A DNA stretch of 64,000 bases from Myrica gale (taxonomy: Eukaryota; Streptophyta; Magnoliopsida; Fagales; Myricaceae), in contig OZ005610.1 of the NCBI GenBank assembly GCA_963930655.1, positions 7,383,001-7,447,000 of the forward strand, in the 5' to 3' direction. Below the pieces are notes generated by a model. That model saw only the letters and a list, made by a program, of their open reading frames with translations, ran no database searches and was not told where the DNA came from. A program made the translations under genes and the position numbers. Within the stretch, counting starts at the first letter, position 1. Every line of letters begins with the position of its first letter. Shown here in pieces: positions 22,256 through 34,370 of this stretch.

Positions 22256-25200
22256 ATGGCTCCCGCTCCCAAAGGCGACGGTCTGAAGGAGCTCGAATAC
22301 TTATCACTCGTCTCCAAGGTCTGCTCGGAACTGGAAACGCATCTTGGGTTCGGGGACAAAGTTCTCGCGGAATTTATCACCGAGATGGGCCGGAACTGCG
22401 AGACTGTCGTCGAGTTCGAATCGAAACTGAAGGAAAACGGTGCAGAGATGCCCGATTACTTTGTCCGTACGCTTCTGACGATAATCCACGCTATTCTTCC
22501 TCCGAAGCCGAAGTCCGAGAAGGACTCGAAGAACGAGAGCGCTTCCGATGGTAAGATGGGCAAGTATTCCGCTCTGGCGATTGCAGATAATAGGGACAGA
22601 GCTAAGGAGATCGAGAAGGAAATCGAATTGGAGACCCGGGAACGCCGTAGAGACAAAGACGAACTCGAAGAAGAAGATAGGCATAGAGGGAGAGACAGGG
22701 ACAGACACGGAGAACGAGAACGAGACCGGGACAGATACACAGACAGAGATAGAAACCGAGACCGAGACCGGGACAGAGACAGAGATAGAAGAGATAGGCG
22801 CAGGGATAGATATGATAGAGATGAGAGACATAGAGACAGGAATATAGATGGTGATGAGGATGATAGAAGGGATGGCAGGAGTAGGGAAAGGCACAGGGAT
22901 CGACACGAGAATCATAGGAGAGACGATGAAAATGTAGATACCAGGGATAATGGTGAGAATGATGATCATTTCAGAGGTGGTAGAGATAGATGGAAGGGGC
23001 GGCATCACTCTGATGAGCCTGAATTGTATAAGGTTTACAAGGGTAGGGTTTCGAGGGTGATGGACACAGGTTGCTTCGTGCAATTGAATGATTTGAAGGG
23101 GAAGGAGGGTTTGGTTCACGTTTCTCAGATGGCAACTCGGCGGATTGCTAATGCCAAGGATGTAGTGAAGCGAGATCAGGAAGTTTATGTGAAGGTAATT
23201 TCAATGTCAGGTCAGAAGCTGAGTCTTTCAATGAGGGATGTTGATCAGAATACTGGTAAGGACTTGCTTCCGTTGAAGAAGAGCTCAGAAGATGATGCTT
23301 TTAGGGCGAATCCGTCTGGTGGGTCCAACCAGGGGCCAACAATGAGGACGGGTCTTTCAGGGATTAGAATTGTGGAGGAGAATGATGTGGTCCCAATGCG
23401 TAGACCGCTAAAGAGGATGAGTTCTCCGGAGATATGGGAAGCAAAGCAGTTGATTGCTTCAGGTGTTTTGAGCGTTAGTGACTATCCAACCTATGACGAA
23501 GAAGGAGATGGAGCGCTATATCAAGAAGAGGGTGCTGAGGAGGAGCTTGAAATTGAGCTGAACGAGGATGAGCCAGCATTCTTGCAAGGGCAGAGCCGGT
23601 ATTCCATGGATATGTCACCTGTTAAGATTTTCAAGAACCCGGAAGGGTCTTTGAGCCGTGCAGCTGCACTTCAGTCCGCACTGATAAAGGAGCGGAGAGA
23701 AGTAAGAGAACAGCAACAGCGAACAATGCTCGACTCTATTCCAAAGGATCTGAATCGTCCATGGGAAGACCCTATGCCGGAGACAGGTGAGAGGCATCTG
23801 GCTCAGGAACTCAGGGGTGTTGGTTTATCAGCATATGACATGCCTGAGTGGAAGAAGGATGCATATGGAAAATCCATCAGTTTTGGCCAGAGATCAAAGC
23901 TCTCCATTCAGGAACAAAGGCAGAGCTTGCCAATCTACAAATTAAAGAAGGAACTCATCCAGGCTGTGCATGAAAATCAGGTCCTAGTTGTTATTGGAGA
24001 GACAGGTTCAGGTAAGACAACTCAGGTAACTCAATATCTTGCGGAAGCGGGATACACTACAAAGGGAAAAATTGGATGTACTCAGCCCCGTAGGGTGGCT
24101 GCAATGTCTGTGGCCAAGAGGGTTGCTGAAGAGTTTGGTTGTCGGTTGGGTGAGGAAGTTGGATATGCCATTCGATTTGAGGATTGTACTGGTCCAGATA
24201 CTGTCATCAAATACATGACAGATGGTATGCTTCTTAGGGAAATATTGGTCGATGAGAACCTTTCTCAGTACTCTGTTGTTATGCTTGATGAAGCGCATGA
24301 GAGGACACTACACACAGATGTTCTTTTTGGATTACTGAAGCAACTAGTGAACCGGAGACCCGAGCTTCGCTTGATTGTAACCTCTGCGACACTAGATGCA
24401 GAGAAGTTTTCAGGGTATTTCTTCAACTGTAATATATTTACAATTCCTGGTAGAACTTTTCCTGTTGAGATACTCTACACCAAACAGCCAGAAAGCGATT
24501 ACCTAGATGCAGCCCTAATCACCGTGCTACAGATCCACTTGATGGAACCTGAAGGTGACATCCTTCTCTTCCTGACTGGTCAGGAGGAGATTGATTATGC
24601 GTGCCAGTCTCTTTATGAGAGGATGAAGGGGCTTGGTGAAAATGTTCCGGAGTTGATTATTCTACCAGTATACAGTGCACTTCCTAGTGAAATGCAGTCA
24701 AGGATATTCGAACCTCCCCCCCCAGGTAAGAGGAAAGTGGTGGTGGCTACCAATATTGCTGAGGCATCTTTGACCATCGACGGAATTTATTACGTGATTG
24801 ATCCTGGGTTTGCTAAGCAAAATGTGTATAATCCGAAGCAAGGGCTTGATTCACTGATCATAACTCCTATTTCACAAGCATCAGCTAAGCAACGAGCAGG
24901 GCGAGCTGGGCGCACAGGACCTGGGAAATGTTACCGCCTTTACACTGAGAGTGCTTACCGCAATGAGATGTCCCCCACCTCAATTCCTGAAATCCAGAGG
25001 ATAAATCTTGGGCTTATTACGCTTTCTATGAAAGCTATGGGGATAAATGATCTTTTGTCTTTTGATTTCATGGATCCGCCTTCACCCCAAGCGCTCATTT
25101 CTGCCATGGAACAGTTGTATAGTCTAGGAGCTCTTGATGAGGAGGGGCTTCTGACCAAATTGGGCCGGAAAATGGCAGAATTTCCTCTTGATCCGCCATT

Positions 25201-26621
25201 ATCTAAGATGTTACTCGCTAGTGTGGACCTTGGATGCAGTGATGAGATTTTGACAATCATTTCAATGATTCAAACAGGGAATATATTCTACAGGCCTAGG
25301 GAAAAACAAGCCCAAGCAGATCAGAAGAGGGCCAAGTTTTTCCAGCCAGAGGGAGATCATCTAACCTTACTTACAGTTTATGACGCTTGGAAAAATAATA
25401 ACTTTTCCGGACCATGGTGTTTTGAGAACTTTGTTCAGTCTAGATCATTAAGAAGGGCACAGGATGTTAGGAAACAGCTGCTCACCATCATGGACAAGTA
25501 TAGTTCTTCAACTTTCTTTTGCAATTCTGCAGTCATGCATTATCTTTTGTTATTAGCTTTCTTGAAGGACTTGGCTTTCATTTCTTTAGTTGCCTGTGAA
25601 CTTTGTCTTAAAAAGAAGGGGGGGGGGGGGGGGTCCATACTTCTTTAAAAGTTTGACAGCTCTGATCTTCTTGTTATTATGTAAATTAAGTGTTAGTGAA
25701 TTGAGAGTATTGCTTGTTTTCCATACTTGAGAAGAATAGCAGTGGTTTTCAACCCTGGCTTGGATACCACAGGTATGACAGAGTGAATAGGTATTTTTTT
25801 TTTGATAAGTGACAGAGTGAATAGGTATTGCAATTCGTGTGTCCGTGGTGTCAAAATGTGCCTTCACCCTGAATTGGCCATCTTCCACCATCAGTGATGC
25901 TAGAATAACTATTTTTGACTAATTTATCAGGACTTCCTGTGAGCCCTATTTGTTGCTTGCTGCCAAATATTTTCAAGATTATCCTTCTGATTCCTATCCG
26001 CTTAATTGCAAAATTGGCAGTAAATGCAAATATAAGATTTACTGACTCTTTGATGTTGCCACATCCTTGCTTTATTTCTTTTCAACTATAGTATCCTATG
26101 GATGACATGTCTATTGTACTGGTTTTGTGAGTTAAAAAACAGTAAAGATAATTTCTTAGCAATGCCACTGCCTGTAGAGTTTGCTTGTCATCTTTGTCCT
26201 GACTTGATAATTAATGCTGCATTGCAGATATAAATTGGACGTCGTGAGTGCTGGAAGAAATTTTACATTAATCAGGAAGGCAATTACTGCAGGATTCTTT
26301 TTCCATGGTGCTAGAAAGGACCCGCAGGAGGGCTATAGGACCCTGGTTGAGAACCAGCCAGTGTACATCCATCCTAGCAGTGCTCTTTTCCAGAGACAAC
26401 CTGACTGGGTGATCTACCATGAGCTGGTGATGACCACGAAAGAGTACATGCGGGAGGTCACAGTAGTAGATCCTAAATGGCTTGTTGAACTGGCTCCAAG
26501 ATTCTTCAAAGTTGCAGATCCTACAAAGATGAGCAAGCGCAAACGACAAGAAAGAATCGAACCGCTTTATGACAGATATCACGAGCCTAACTCTTGGCGT
26601 CTGAGTAAACGTCGTGCTTGA
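22256..26621 (+). CDS. DEAH-box ATP-dependent RNA helicase, PRP22/DEAH5 type
   Basis: Two exons (22256-25497, 26228-26621) join with one split lysine codon to give 1,211 residues. PRP22 releases spliced mRNA from the spliceosome in the nucleus. The order is: N-terminal helical region, an Arg/Asp/Glu-rich stretch (about 120-245), an S1 RNA-binding domain (about 258-330; [18 protein letters not shown]), the helicase core with Walker [10 protein letters not shown] (about 581), DEAH (about 678), SAT (about 709) and [12 protein letters not shown] (about 879), then the winged-helix, ratchet and OB domains ending [12 protein letters not shown] start at the ATG giving [20 protein letters not shown], in a good context (AACAATGGC). 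The coding sequence is intronless for 1,080 codons. The 730-bp intron carries a G15 run and a micro-insertion. Confidence 0.97.
25777..25829 (-). mobile_element. Tail-only retro-insertion in the helicase intron
   Basis: The 19-bp repeat GACAGAGTGAATAGGTATT occurs at 25777-25795 and 25811-25829. Between the copies lie only 15 bases, which on the - strand read ACTTATCAAAAAAAA. This is the structure of an L1-type insertion reduced to its A-tail with a target-site duplication. Confidence 0.75.
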
Positions 26622-27118
26622 GATGTGTTTCAGGAAATGGGTTTCTCCATTTTGATGGTGCATGTTGTTGTAAATGTAAATATTCCCGTTTTATTATTTT
26701 CTGAGGCTATTTTGACACTCCAATGATTCTTAACAAAAATTCTGGAAAGTTCTCCCAAGTTTTATGCGTTGGGGTAATTCACTGGTTTTTAAATGATCTA
26801 GTTCTTGTATTACATTGTTGGCTTTTATTAATTGGACTTTGTGATTCCTCATGAACTTTTCTGGCCTTGTGGAACCCAAAACACAAGACAAGTCCTCCTC
26901 CTATTGGTCTTACTGTGGTTGCTTTCATATAATATGGGAACTACATGCACAGAATACTTGCTGAAAGTCCTTGAGTCTGATCAACAATGGTTATCCAGAT
27001 TCTTCATTGAGTGAGTTACTATCCAGATTCAATCCTTGATAACCCTGACATTTTCGTTTTTTGAATTCAATGGAATATTTTTTTCTCAATGGAGTTTTTG
27101 TTTTTCTTTCCTTGAGAT

Positions 27119-29743
27119 GTTTTTTTATAAGCAATAAAATCTTTATTAATAAGTGATAGCAGTACAAGAGACTATATAACAATCATTAGTCCAAACAATC
27201 AATAAAATTAAGGAAATCCCGAAAATCAACAAAGGGCAACCTAACACCACATAAGCCCAACATAAAAGAGTAAACATAAAAAATCCTTGCGACATAGCCA
27301 AAGGCAAACAACCATCCTCAAAACTTCTATTGTTACGCTCCCTCCAAGGGCACCACCAAACACATAATAGAATCATTCTCCAAATAGCCTTAGCGAAAGG
27401 ATTAGAAAGTTTCCTCTCCCAACTCCATAATACATCCACCACTTTTTCCAGCATAACCCAATGAAAATTCACAATACTGAGAACATGATTCCAAAGCCCC
27501 CGCGCCACGAGACAATGAAGAAGCAAATGATCAAAAACTCCATAATACATCCATCACTTTTGCAGGCATAACCCAATGAAAATTCACAATACTGAGAACA
27601 TGATTCCAAAGCTCCCGTGCCACGGGACAATGAAAAAGCAAATGGTCAAATTGATTCTCCATCACTACGACAAAGGTAGCACCAATCAGTAATGTACACT
27701 CCTCTTCTACGAAGGTTATTGGTGGTAAGAATTCTTTTACGCATAGCCTCCCACACAAAGAAAGAAACCCTCAATGGGCTTTTCGACCTCCACACCCCTT
27801 TCCACGGAAAATCCAAGTCATTCACACCTACAAGGAGAATACATAAACTTCACCGAATAGACCCCATTCTTAGACCCTATCCAAGACAACTTATCTTCCA
27901 CACCTCTCCTAATCTCCGTCTCATACAAAAGGCAGAAAAATGCAAAAAAAATCCTCTAACTCTCAATCATTAGCCGATCTAAGAAAAGGAACATCCTAAA
28001 CGGCATGGCCAACATTCCCCACCAAACAATTTGCCACTAAAGCCTCTTTTCAACGAGGCAAAGAATAAACAATCGGGAACGCAATTGACAAAGGTTTATC
28101 GTCACACCAGCAATCATGCCAAAAACTAACCCCTCCTCCATTTCCCACCACAAATTTGAGGTGCTTACTGAAGTCACCCCACCTTTTGCTAATGAATCTC
28201 CAAAGACTAACTCCATAAGGCCCCCGACTCGAAGAAATTCTCCACCCCCCCAATTAGCACCCATATTTGCAGCAATGATCACCCTCCAAAGCCTATCCCT
28301 CTCGAACGCAAAGCGCCAAAGTCATTTGGATAAGAGAGCCTTGTTAAAAACACAATAATATTTCTAAGCCCCAACCCCCCATTCTGAAAAAGGAAAGCAA
28401 ACCAAGTCTCACTTCACAAGGTGAAATTTGTGCATATTCTCATCATTACCCCAAAGGAATTCCATCTGAATTTTCTCCAACCTCTTTGCCACTACAACCG
28501 GGATGGGAAACAAAGATAAAAAATAAATAGGGAGGCAAGAAAGAGTCGACTTGATAAGAGTAAGCATATCGCCTTTTGAGAGATACATGCGCTTCCAACC
28601 TGCCAACCTCCTCTCCACCCGTTCAAGAATCCCATCCCAAATATGGACGCTCTTAAAGCTACCATCCAAAGTAAGCCAAAGGTATTTCATATACAAAGAG
28701 GCCACTCTGTAACCCAATATACATGTCATCTCCTAAACATTATCAACGTTATCAATGAGGATAACCTCGAACTTAGATAAATTAATTCTAAGGCAAGAAA
28801 CCTCCTCAAAGCACAATAGAATACATCTAAGACTCCAAAATTGGCACACCTCCGCCCCACACAACACCAAGGTGTTGTCCGCAAAGGGTAAATGAGAAAT
28901 ACTCACATCCCCATCAAAACCACCACCAACCTTAAACCCTTATAAACCACCATGAGCCACCACTCTGCCCATCATGCAACTAAAAGCTTCCATGACTAAC
29001 ACAAACAAGAAGCCATGGGAGCTACTGAAATAACTTTTTGAGCACCCATTGACAATAACCGAAAATATCACCGTCGATATGCAGAAAAAAATCCATCTGA
29101 GCCATTTTTCACCAAAACCACATCTACGAAGAAGGTACAAAAGGAACTTCCAATTCACGTGGTCGTAGGCTTTCTGAACAGCCAATTTGCAAAACATTCC
29201 AGGCACTCCCGACCTCAACCTGGAATCTATACACTCATCAGCAATGAGCACGAAATCAAGAATCTATCTACCTCGAACAAATGCATTCTGAGAGGGCGTT
29301 ATAATTTTGCCCAACAGAGACTACGACCTATTTGCCAACACTTTGGCTAAGATCTTGTAAACACCATCCACAAGACTAATGGGACGAAAGTCCTTAAGAT
29401 CAACCGCACCCAGCTTCTTGGGGATGAGAACAATAAAATAGGAGTTCAAACTCCGAACAAATCTCTCAACCGTAGAAAACTCATCAAACATCATTAACAC
29501 ATCGCCCTTAACAATCTCCCAAAAAGCTTGAAAAAAAAGCAAGGGAGAAGTCATCCGGTCCTGAAGCCTTGTCTTCATTGAGACTATGCACCACCCCGAT
29601 CACCTTCTCCTCATCAAAAGGCCTTTCAAGCCATTTTGCCTCATCCCCTGAGATAATATCAAACTCAAGCCCATCCAACAACAGTAACATGATTAACAAA
29701 GAGCTCAACACCGCCAGCAATCTTATCTTAACAGTGTTCTTTA
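27119..29743 (-). mobile_element. Decayed L1-type LINE retrotransposon, 5' truncated
   Basis: On the - strand, fragments of a plant L1 reverse transcriptase appear in order in several frames. They are: a finger/palm segment with DFRPISLVDGVYKI (about 29321-29578); a block with [11 protein letters not shown] (about 28940-29251); a thumb block with [15 protein letters not shown] (about 28409-28729); a GNGGGVSFWHDCW block (about 28050-28282); and the C-terminal zf-RVT block (27146-27758). The 3' end is an A-tail read as T7 at 27120-27126, preceded on the - strand by TTGCTTATA. No complete ORF survives and I cannot see the YxDD segment or an intact 5' end. The left limit is supported; the right limit (about 29743) is approximate. 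Confidence 0.88.
27421..27650 (-). repeat. 115-bp tandem duplication within the LINE 3' domain
   Basis: Copies 27421-27535 and 27536-27650 both start AACTCCATAATACATCCA and are roughly 90% identical. They duplicate the HCPVARELWNHVLSIVNFHW part of the zf-RVT region. Confidence 0.85.
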
Positions 29744-30154
29744 TGCCTTTGCACAGGTTCTTTCCAAGGTAAAATTACAGTTTCTCGTTTGCTTCCCTCT
29801 CTGCGACCCCGAGTCAGGGTCATTGCTAAATGGGTAACAGGTGCATGATCCAAACCCTTTTTGTTTTGCATATAAAGGTGTGTGTTTAGGTGGTACTCGA
29901 TCAAAATCCACGACACTATACTTTTGTGACACCCTTACTGCACTTAAACAGAGTATGATGTTTTTATGCTAAAGGCTCAAAATATGCACAAGAGAAAATA
30001 TATGTGGAAGCCACTCAAAGAGATTGCAGGACTAACTGCAATGGGGGGAGCATGACAACACAAAAGCAAAGCCAGAGGATCTCAGGTTCCTCTGATCCTC
30101 CTCTCAGCTAAAAGAATCTAAGCTGCACTCCAGAGGGGTAAAAAGGAATAGAAG

Positions 30155-30391
30155 CTTGGCGAGGAGTTGCAGTATCTTAAGGATGGGTTGTGGAAGCAGT
30201 TGGTCATGATTGTAGAGTTGAAATCTGCAGGTGGTTTTAAGTTGGTGAGATCTTCCAGCATCGTTGTTGGGTTGATAACATGTGATATGCTTAGAAATTT
30301 GGAGAAGGACAGGAGAATTGCAAAAATGGAAGCCATTGATGAGGTTCTGAGATGGTTTCTATTCGTGGGTGTACCAAATATTGTCGTTTAA
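30155..30391 (+). pseudogene. Unidentified coding-like fragment
   Basis: An open stretch after an in-frame stop encodes KLGEELQYLKDGLWKQLVMI, then EKDRRIAKMEAIDEVLRWF, ending at a stop. The amphipathic, charged composition looks like real protein rather than chance. I do not recognise the family and see no start or splice sites; it may be a gene relic or an exon. Confidence 0.2.
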
Positions 30392-31079
30392 CCCAAACAC
30401 TTTGGGTTAAACAATGAGTTTTGCCAATTTTCAGTAAGTGGGTTGCTGATTCACATTAGTGACGCTGACGTGACATAGGATTCCGTTAGAGGAGTTGACA
30501 GAATCTGGACGGAAGGACTATATCATCACACGGGTATGGACTCAATGACCATAAAGTAAAAAATGAAACATAAGGACTAAATCGTCAACGTGGTATAAAC
30601 TTAGTGACCATATTGTCAATTTCTCATAATATTATGATGTTTATTTTTTTATTTTTATATTATATGCTTTACTATATGAAAAATATGAAAATTTTTTGTA
30701 TAAATACAATTCAGATTATGAAAAATATTCTCAAATATTTTTCTTAAATTAATAATATATAGGAAGGGTTTGTATTAATTAAAAATTGAGTATGTCAAAT
30801 AAATACATTGTAGAGATAATACAAAAATAGATATAAATAAAAAATATTTTAAAATACTAAAAGAAGATAAAACACTCATATTCTCTATTTTCAAAATAAA
30901 TATATTTTTAAATTTCAGAACATTTTACTATTCAAAAGTTAGAGTTTTAAGAAAAATTCTAGAATTCTGAAGATTTTTAAGTTGAATCTCGAATTTTTTT
31001 ATTCCTATCAAATGCGTTTTTAAATTTTGTCCAAACTAATGATAGTTATTGTTAAATATTCAAGGCCAAAATTTATATT

Positions 31080-31244
31080 TCAAATTTCTAAGAGGCTAAA
31101 AAATAGTTTAAGGGGACATTTTTAAAAATTTGAGGGGGGGGGGGGGAAGAATATATTTTGTCAAAAAAATTACAATATGGGCAAAGGGGGATGAGGTAAT
31201 TTTCAAAATCTTTGGGGGGCGATGGCTCCTTCTCCTTCTGCCAC
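31080..31244. mobile_element. Right end of a hAT-like element (remnant)
   Basis: The sequence ends CTCCTTCTGCCACTG, the inverse of the CAGTGGC-type terminus seen in the intact hAT element, and is preceded by a G-rich stretch (G14 at about 31135) and GGGGGGCGATGGCTCC. I find no matching left end nearby. Confidence 0.4.
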
Positions 31245-31657
31245 TGCATGTATCCTTAAATTAGATTCAAGAATTCGTGAAAGCAGTCGCAGATTATCCT
31301 TATGAAGCTTATATGAAGTCATTCCAGATGTGTTTTAACTGATGTGTGATTATTATACTTTTAGATCTTCTAATGTCTCCATGGACAATTTTGCAGGCAA
31401 AGTAAATGCAGAGAAGCGACTCTTAATTCTTGTATGGAAAGAATTTCTCATCACCCTTTATGTACTTCCTTGTTACGGAGATATATTTTGAGAGATTTTA
31501 GGAGATATATTTAGAGAGATTTTATTTTGGTTGATTCATTTCTTATATATTAGTTGTACATATGGAATACTGTAGATTATTTTCTTACCAATCAATCCTT
31601 GTATACTTGTATCTATAGATAGAGAAGCACCCTGTGATGAAGAGGTATTCAACCAAT

Positions 31658-31707
31658 AGACATTCCTATCATTATTTAAGCAAAAAAAAAAAGACATTCC
31701 TATCATT
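31658..31707 (+). mobile_element. Tail-only retro-insertion
   Basis: The 16-bp repeat AGACATTCCTATCATT (31658-31673 and 31692-31707) flanks 18 bases, ATTTAAGCAAAAAAAAAA. This is an A-tail with a seven-base stub and a target duplication. Confidence 0.7.
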
Positions 31708-31851
31708 GAATAGTCTGGCATTATGATCCGTGATTAATTTCATTACCAATTGGTTTACTTCTTTTAGTATCCACCACTTCAATGCTGCAGCTACCCGGCG
31801 ATTCAATCTGACAACCTATTACATTGGCAGGGTTTTCAGGATGTTTTTTGA

Positions 31852-32082
31852 GCCCTTCATAACTTTGGTACGGCTTGGCGAGAACCATGTGGTAACACTA
31901 CTGGACAGATGCCAAAAAAGGGACTCAAGTGTATATTTGACACAGATTCGTGGGAAAAGACCAAATGGCTAGTCTCTGTGGAGAACTCTCTAGTTGGGAA
32001 GGCTGTGAATGGAAAGAAAGACATAGCACTGAACAGAGCGGCCAAAGATGCACTAGTCAAAATTGATAGCTATTGCGTATGA
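31852..32082 (+). pseudogene. Unidentified coding-like 3' segment
   Basis: An open frame of 76 codons ends in TGA at 32080-32082 and encodes GTAWREPCGNTTGQMPKKGL, then CIFDTDSWEKTKWL and KDIALNRAAKDALVKIDSY. Composition is protein-like and the 3' end is clean. I cannot name the family, and the upstream sequence is closed by a stop, so it may be a gene relic or a terminal exon. Confidence 0.25.
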
Positions 32083-34370
32083 AAAAAATGATGTTTGCCA
32101 TTGCAATCAAATAGCATAAGAATTTGCTTTAAAAAATTACATTATAATTTTAGTGGGGGGAATTAGGGGAAGGAAAAAACATTATTGTTTGAGTATGCCA
32201 ATTGTGAAATAAGGTATATTAGTTTCTTTCATGTCTGTCCATATTCTTTTCTTTTCTTCTATTTTGCAATTTTTCTTGACGGTAATCTACGCTTAACTTC
32301 GATCTCATTCGTCATCTTGGCTTTTTTAACCAAAAAAAACTTTAATTATTCTACTTTATGCTTTTTTTGGGCCTTTTGACAAGTTTCTTCCATTGTATGC
32401 TAAAAAACTTCCTAACGGTAAAGGGTGAAAAAGCTATAGTTTAACCCGTCTATTTCCAAACTCATATGCAAGACCCTTCTTATTTTCCTTTTTTTTTTCT
32501 TCCAAATAATTGCGTTTATCATTACCCTTCACTAAGGTCAAATTCTCAACAGAAAACAGACTTCCTGTCTCTCTCTGTCTCCCAGTCTTTATGGGTCTAT
32601 GCCTTTCGTCGGCTTTCGGCTGTTTATAATGATAAATTATAATAAAGTTCACTCTGCTCGAACAAGGGATAGGTTCGTTTTTTTGGAAAAAATTAGGATT
32701 TGATTCCAAAGTTACTCACGTTAGGGAAACGTGAGATTAATTGAGGATTCTAAAGATCTTTCGTTGGGTATGGCAGCAGGGCATTGTTAAAGACTTTTCG
32801 TTGGGCATGTCAGTAGGGCATTGTCATCTTTTAAAGATTTTTCGTTGCATTGTTCCAGACTTGTCCCCTGTTTTTGTTAACTTTCCGTTGCATTTTTTGT
32901 TTTAATATTTTTTAAATATTCAAATTTTATTAAAAAAATAATAAATTAAAAATGAAAAAAATAACTTTAAATATCGTCATTATTTTTTTACACATCTCTA
33001 CATAAATATCAATATAATTTTAACAACACTTAAAAATCCAAAAAAAAAAATCTTCAAATCTTCCTCAAAACCTCAAAAACTATGCAGATACGACATACGT
33101 CGTCTGTAAAATCTGCGTCGTCACATGCCCGTCAGGAAAGCTACATCGGCTTCTTAGTGATGGAACGCAGGGAAGTATGAGATGGATCTCTAAACTTTGA
33201 CTTTTCAGTTGGGTCCAATCATTCCTCGCGTTCTTTACCGAGGATAAATTGGTTGTGTTTGTGTTGTAAAATTTTAGTGTTGTTAAAATTTTAGGTATTG
33301 GGTTTAGTGAAAAAGTGAAGAGAGAGGTAATTTTTTATATTTTTTTTAGTAAATAGTAATGATTTGATGGGGAGAGAGAGATTATATTGTAATATTTAAT
33401 TGTGTTAAAATTTTAGAGGGGGTAAAATTTTGGTACACAAACGCACCCTTGTATGCTTTAGATGGGACCTTTCGAAGGATATGCGTGTTGATGCTGTAAG
33501 TTTACTTACGCTTTACAGCCAACTTAAAAAAAAGCCCACCATATATATCCTCGATGCTTCCACGTGGACAGGGAGACTCACATACTTCTACATCTCTCAA
33601 CCAGAGACATAACACGTCTTCTTCTGCCAATTCCACAAACCCCCTCTAACAGGCATGGTGCTAATGCGAGTATATGAAGGCTACTAAACATATATCAATA
33701 TCAAAGCAAATTTTATTCTAAAAACTTGATTACTAATCCAATTTTGGTAAGCTTTTGATTAAGCTACCTCTATCCTATCAGATAAGACTTCTGTGAATAT
33801 CTTTTGTTGATCTGCTACATAAATTTATCAGTTAGTTAAACAATTCTATTCATTTCAACAAATCTTATATAAAACTGTTAATGATTCCTTCGTTGGATAT
33901 TTTGACGTCTCCAAGAAAACAATTAATAAGGAGGTCAATGTTGAGAGTTTCACTTCTTTTTTGGCAAGTAACAGAGGAAAAGTATTCAAATTCTGCAGGA
34001 ACAACAAATGGAGACTTAAAAGGAATTATTATTAGACAAGCAATCTTCGAGTCATGTTGGAGTCTTGGACATTAATGTACTTGCTGCAAGACAGATGTAC
34101 ACCTCTTTTCTCATCCAACAGACCTCACAAGCACAACCGACAGCCAACCCCTTCTCAAAGTTAGTCTTAATTGACGTGCACTGAGCACTTTACACTAATG
34201 TAATCGTGAATAACAAATTCATTCTTCAGCTCACCACAAAACAAAAAAAAACAAATACATTCTACAGTCTTTTGTGTTCCACTTGCTCTACTTCACAAAT
34301 CTCACTCTCTCCGAACCCTCACTCTCTCACTCTCTTCTCTCTGGGCTGAAGTGGTAGAAGCAGAACCAAG
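32083..34370. other. Intergenic region upstream of the methyltransferase-like gene
   Basis: AT-rich with a MITE at 33251-33448. The last 100 bp before 34371 are CT-rich (CTCACTCTCTCACTCTC), typical of a plant 5' untranslated leader. No other gene is visible. Confidence 0.5.
33251..33448. mobile_element. GTTTG-ended MITE, about 198 bp
   Basis: The ends GGTTGTGTTTGTGT and (inverted) GGGTGCGTTTGTGT bound an interior with TATTGGGTTTAGTGAAAAAG, GTGAAGAGAGAGGTAATTTT and GGGAGAGAGAGATTATATTG. It shares long stretches with the element at 62230-62409. The target duplication is unclear here. Confidence 0.75.

Noticed and set aside
22304-23119. Long open frame (271 codons) on the - strand
   Set aside because: It is the antisense shadow of the Arg/Asp/Glu-rich segment of the DEAH helicase.
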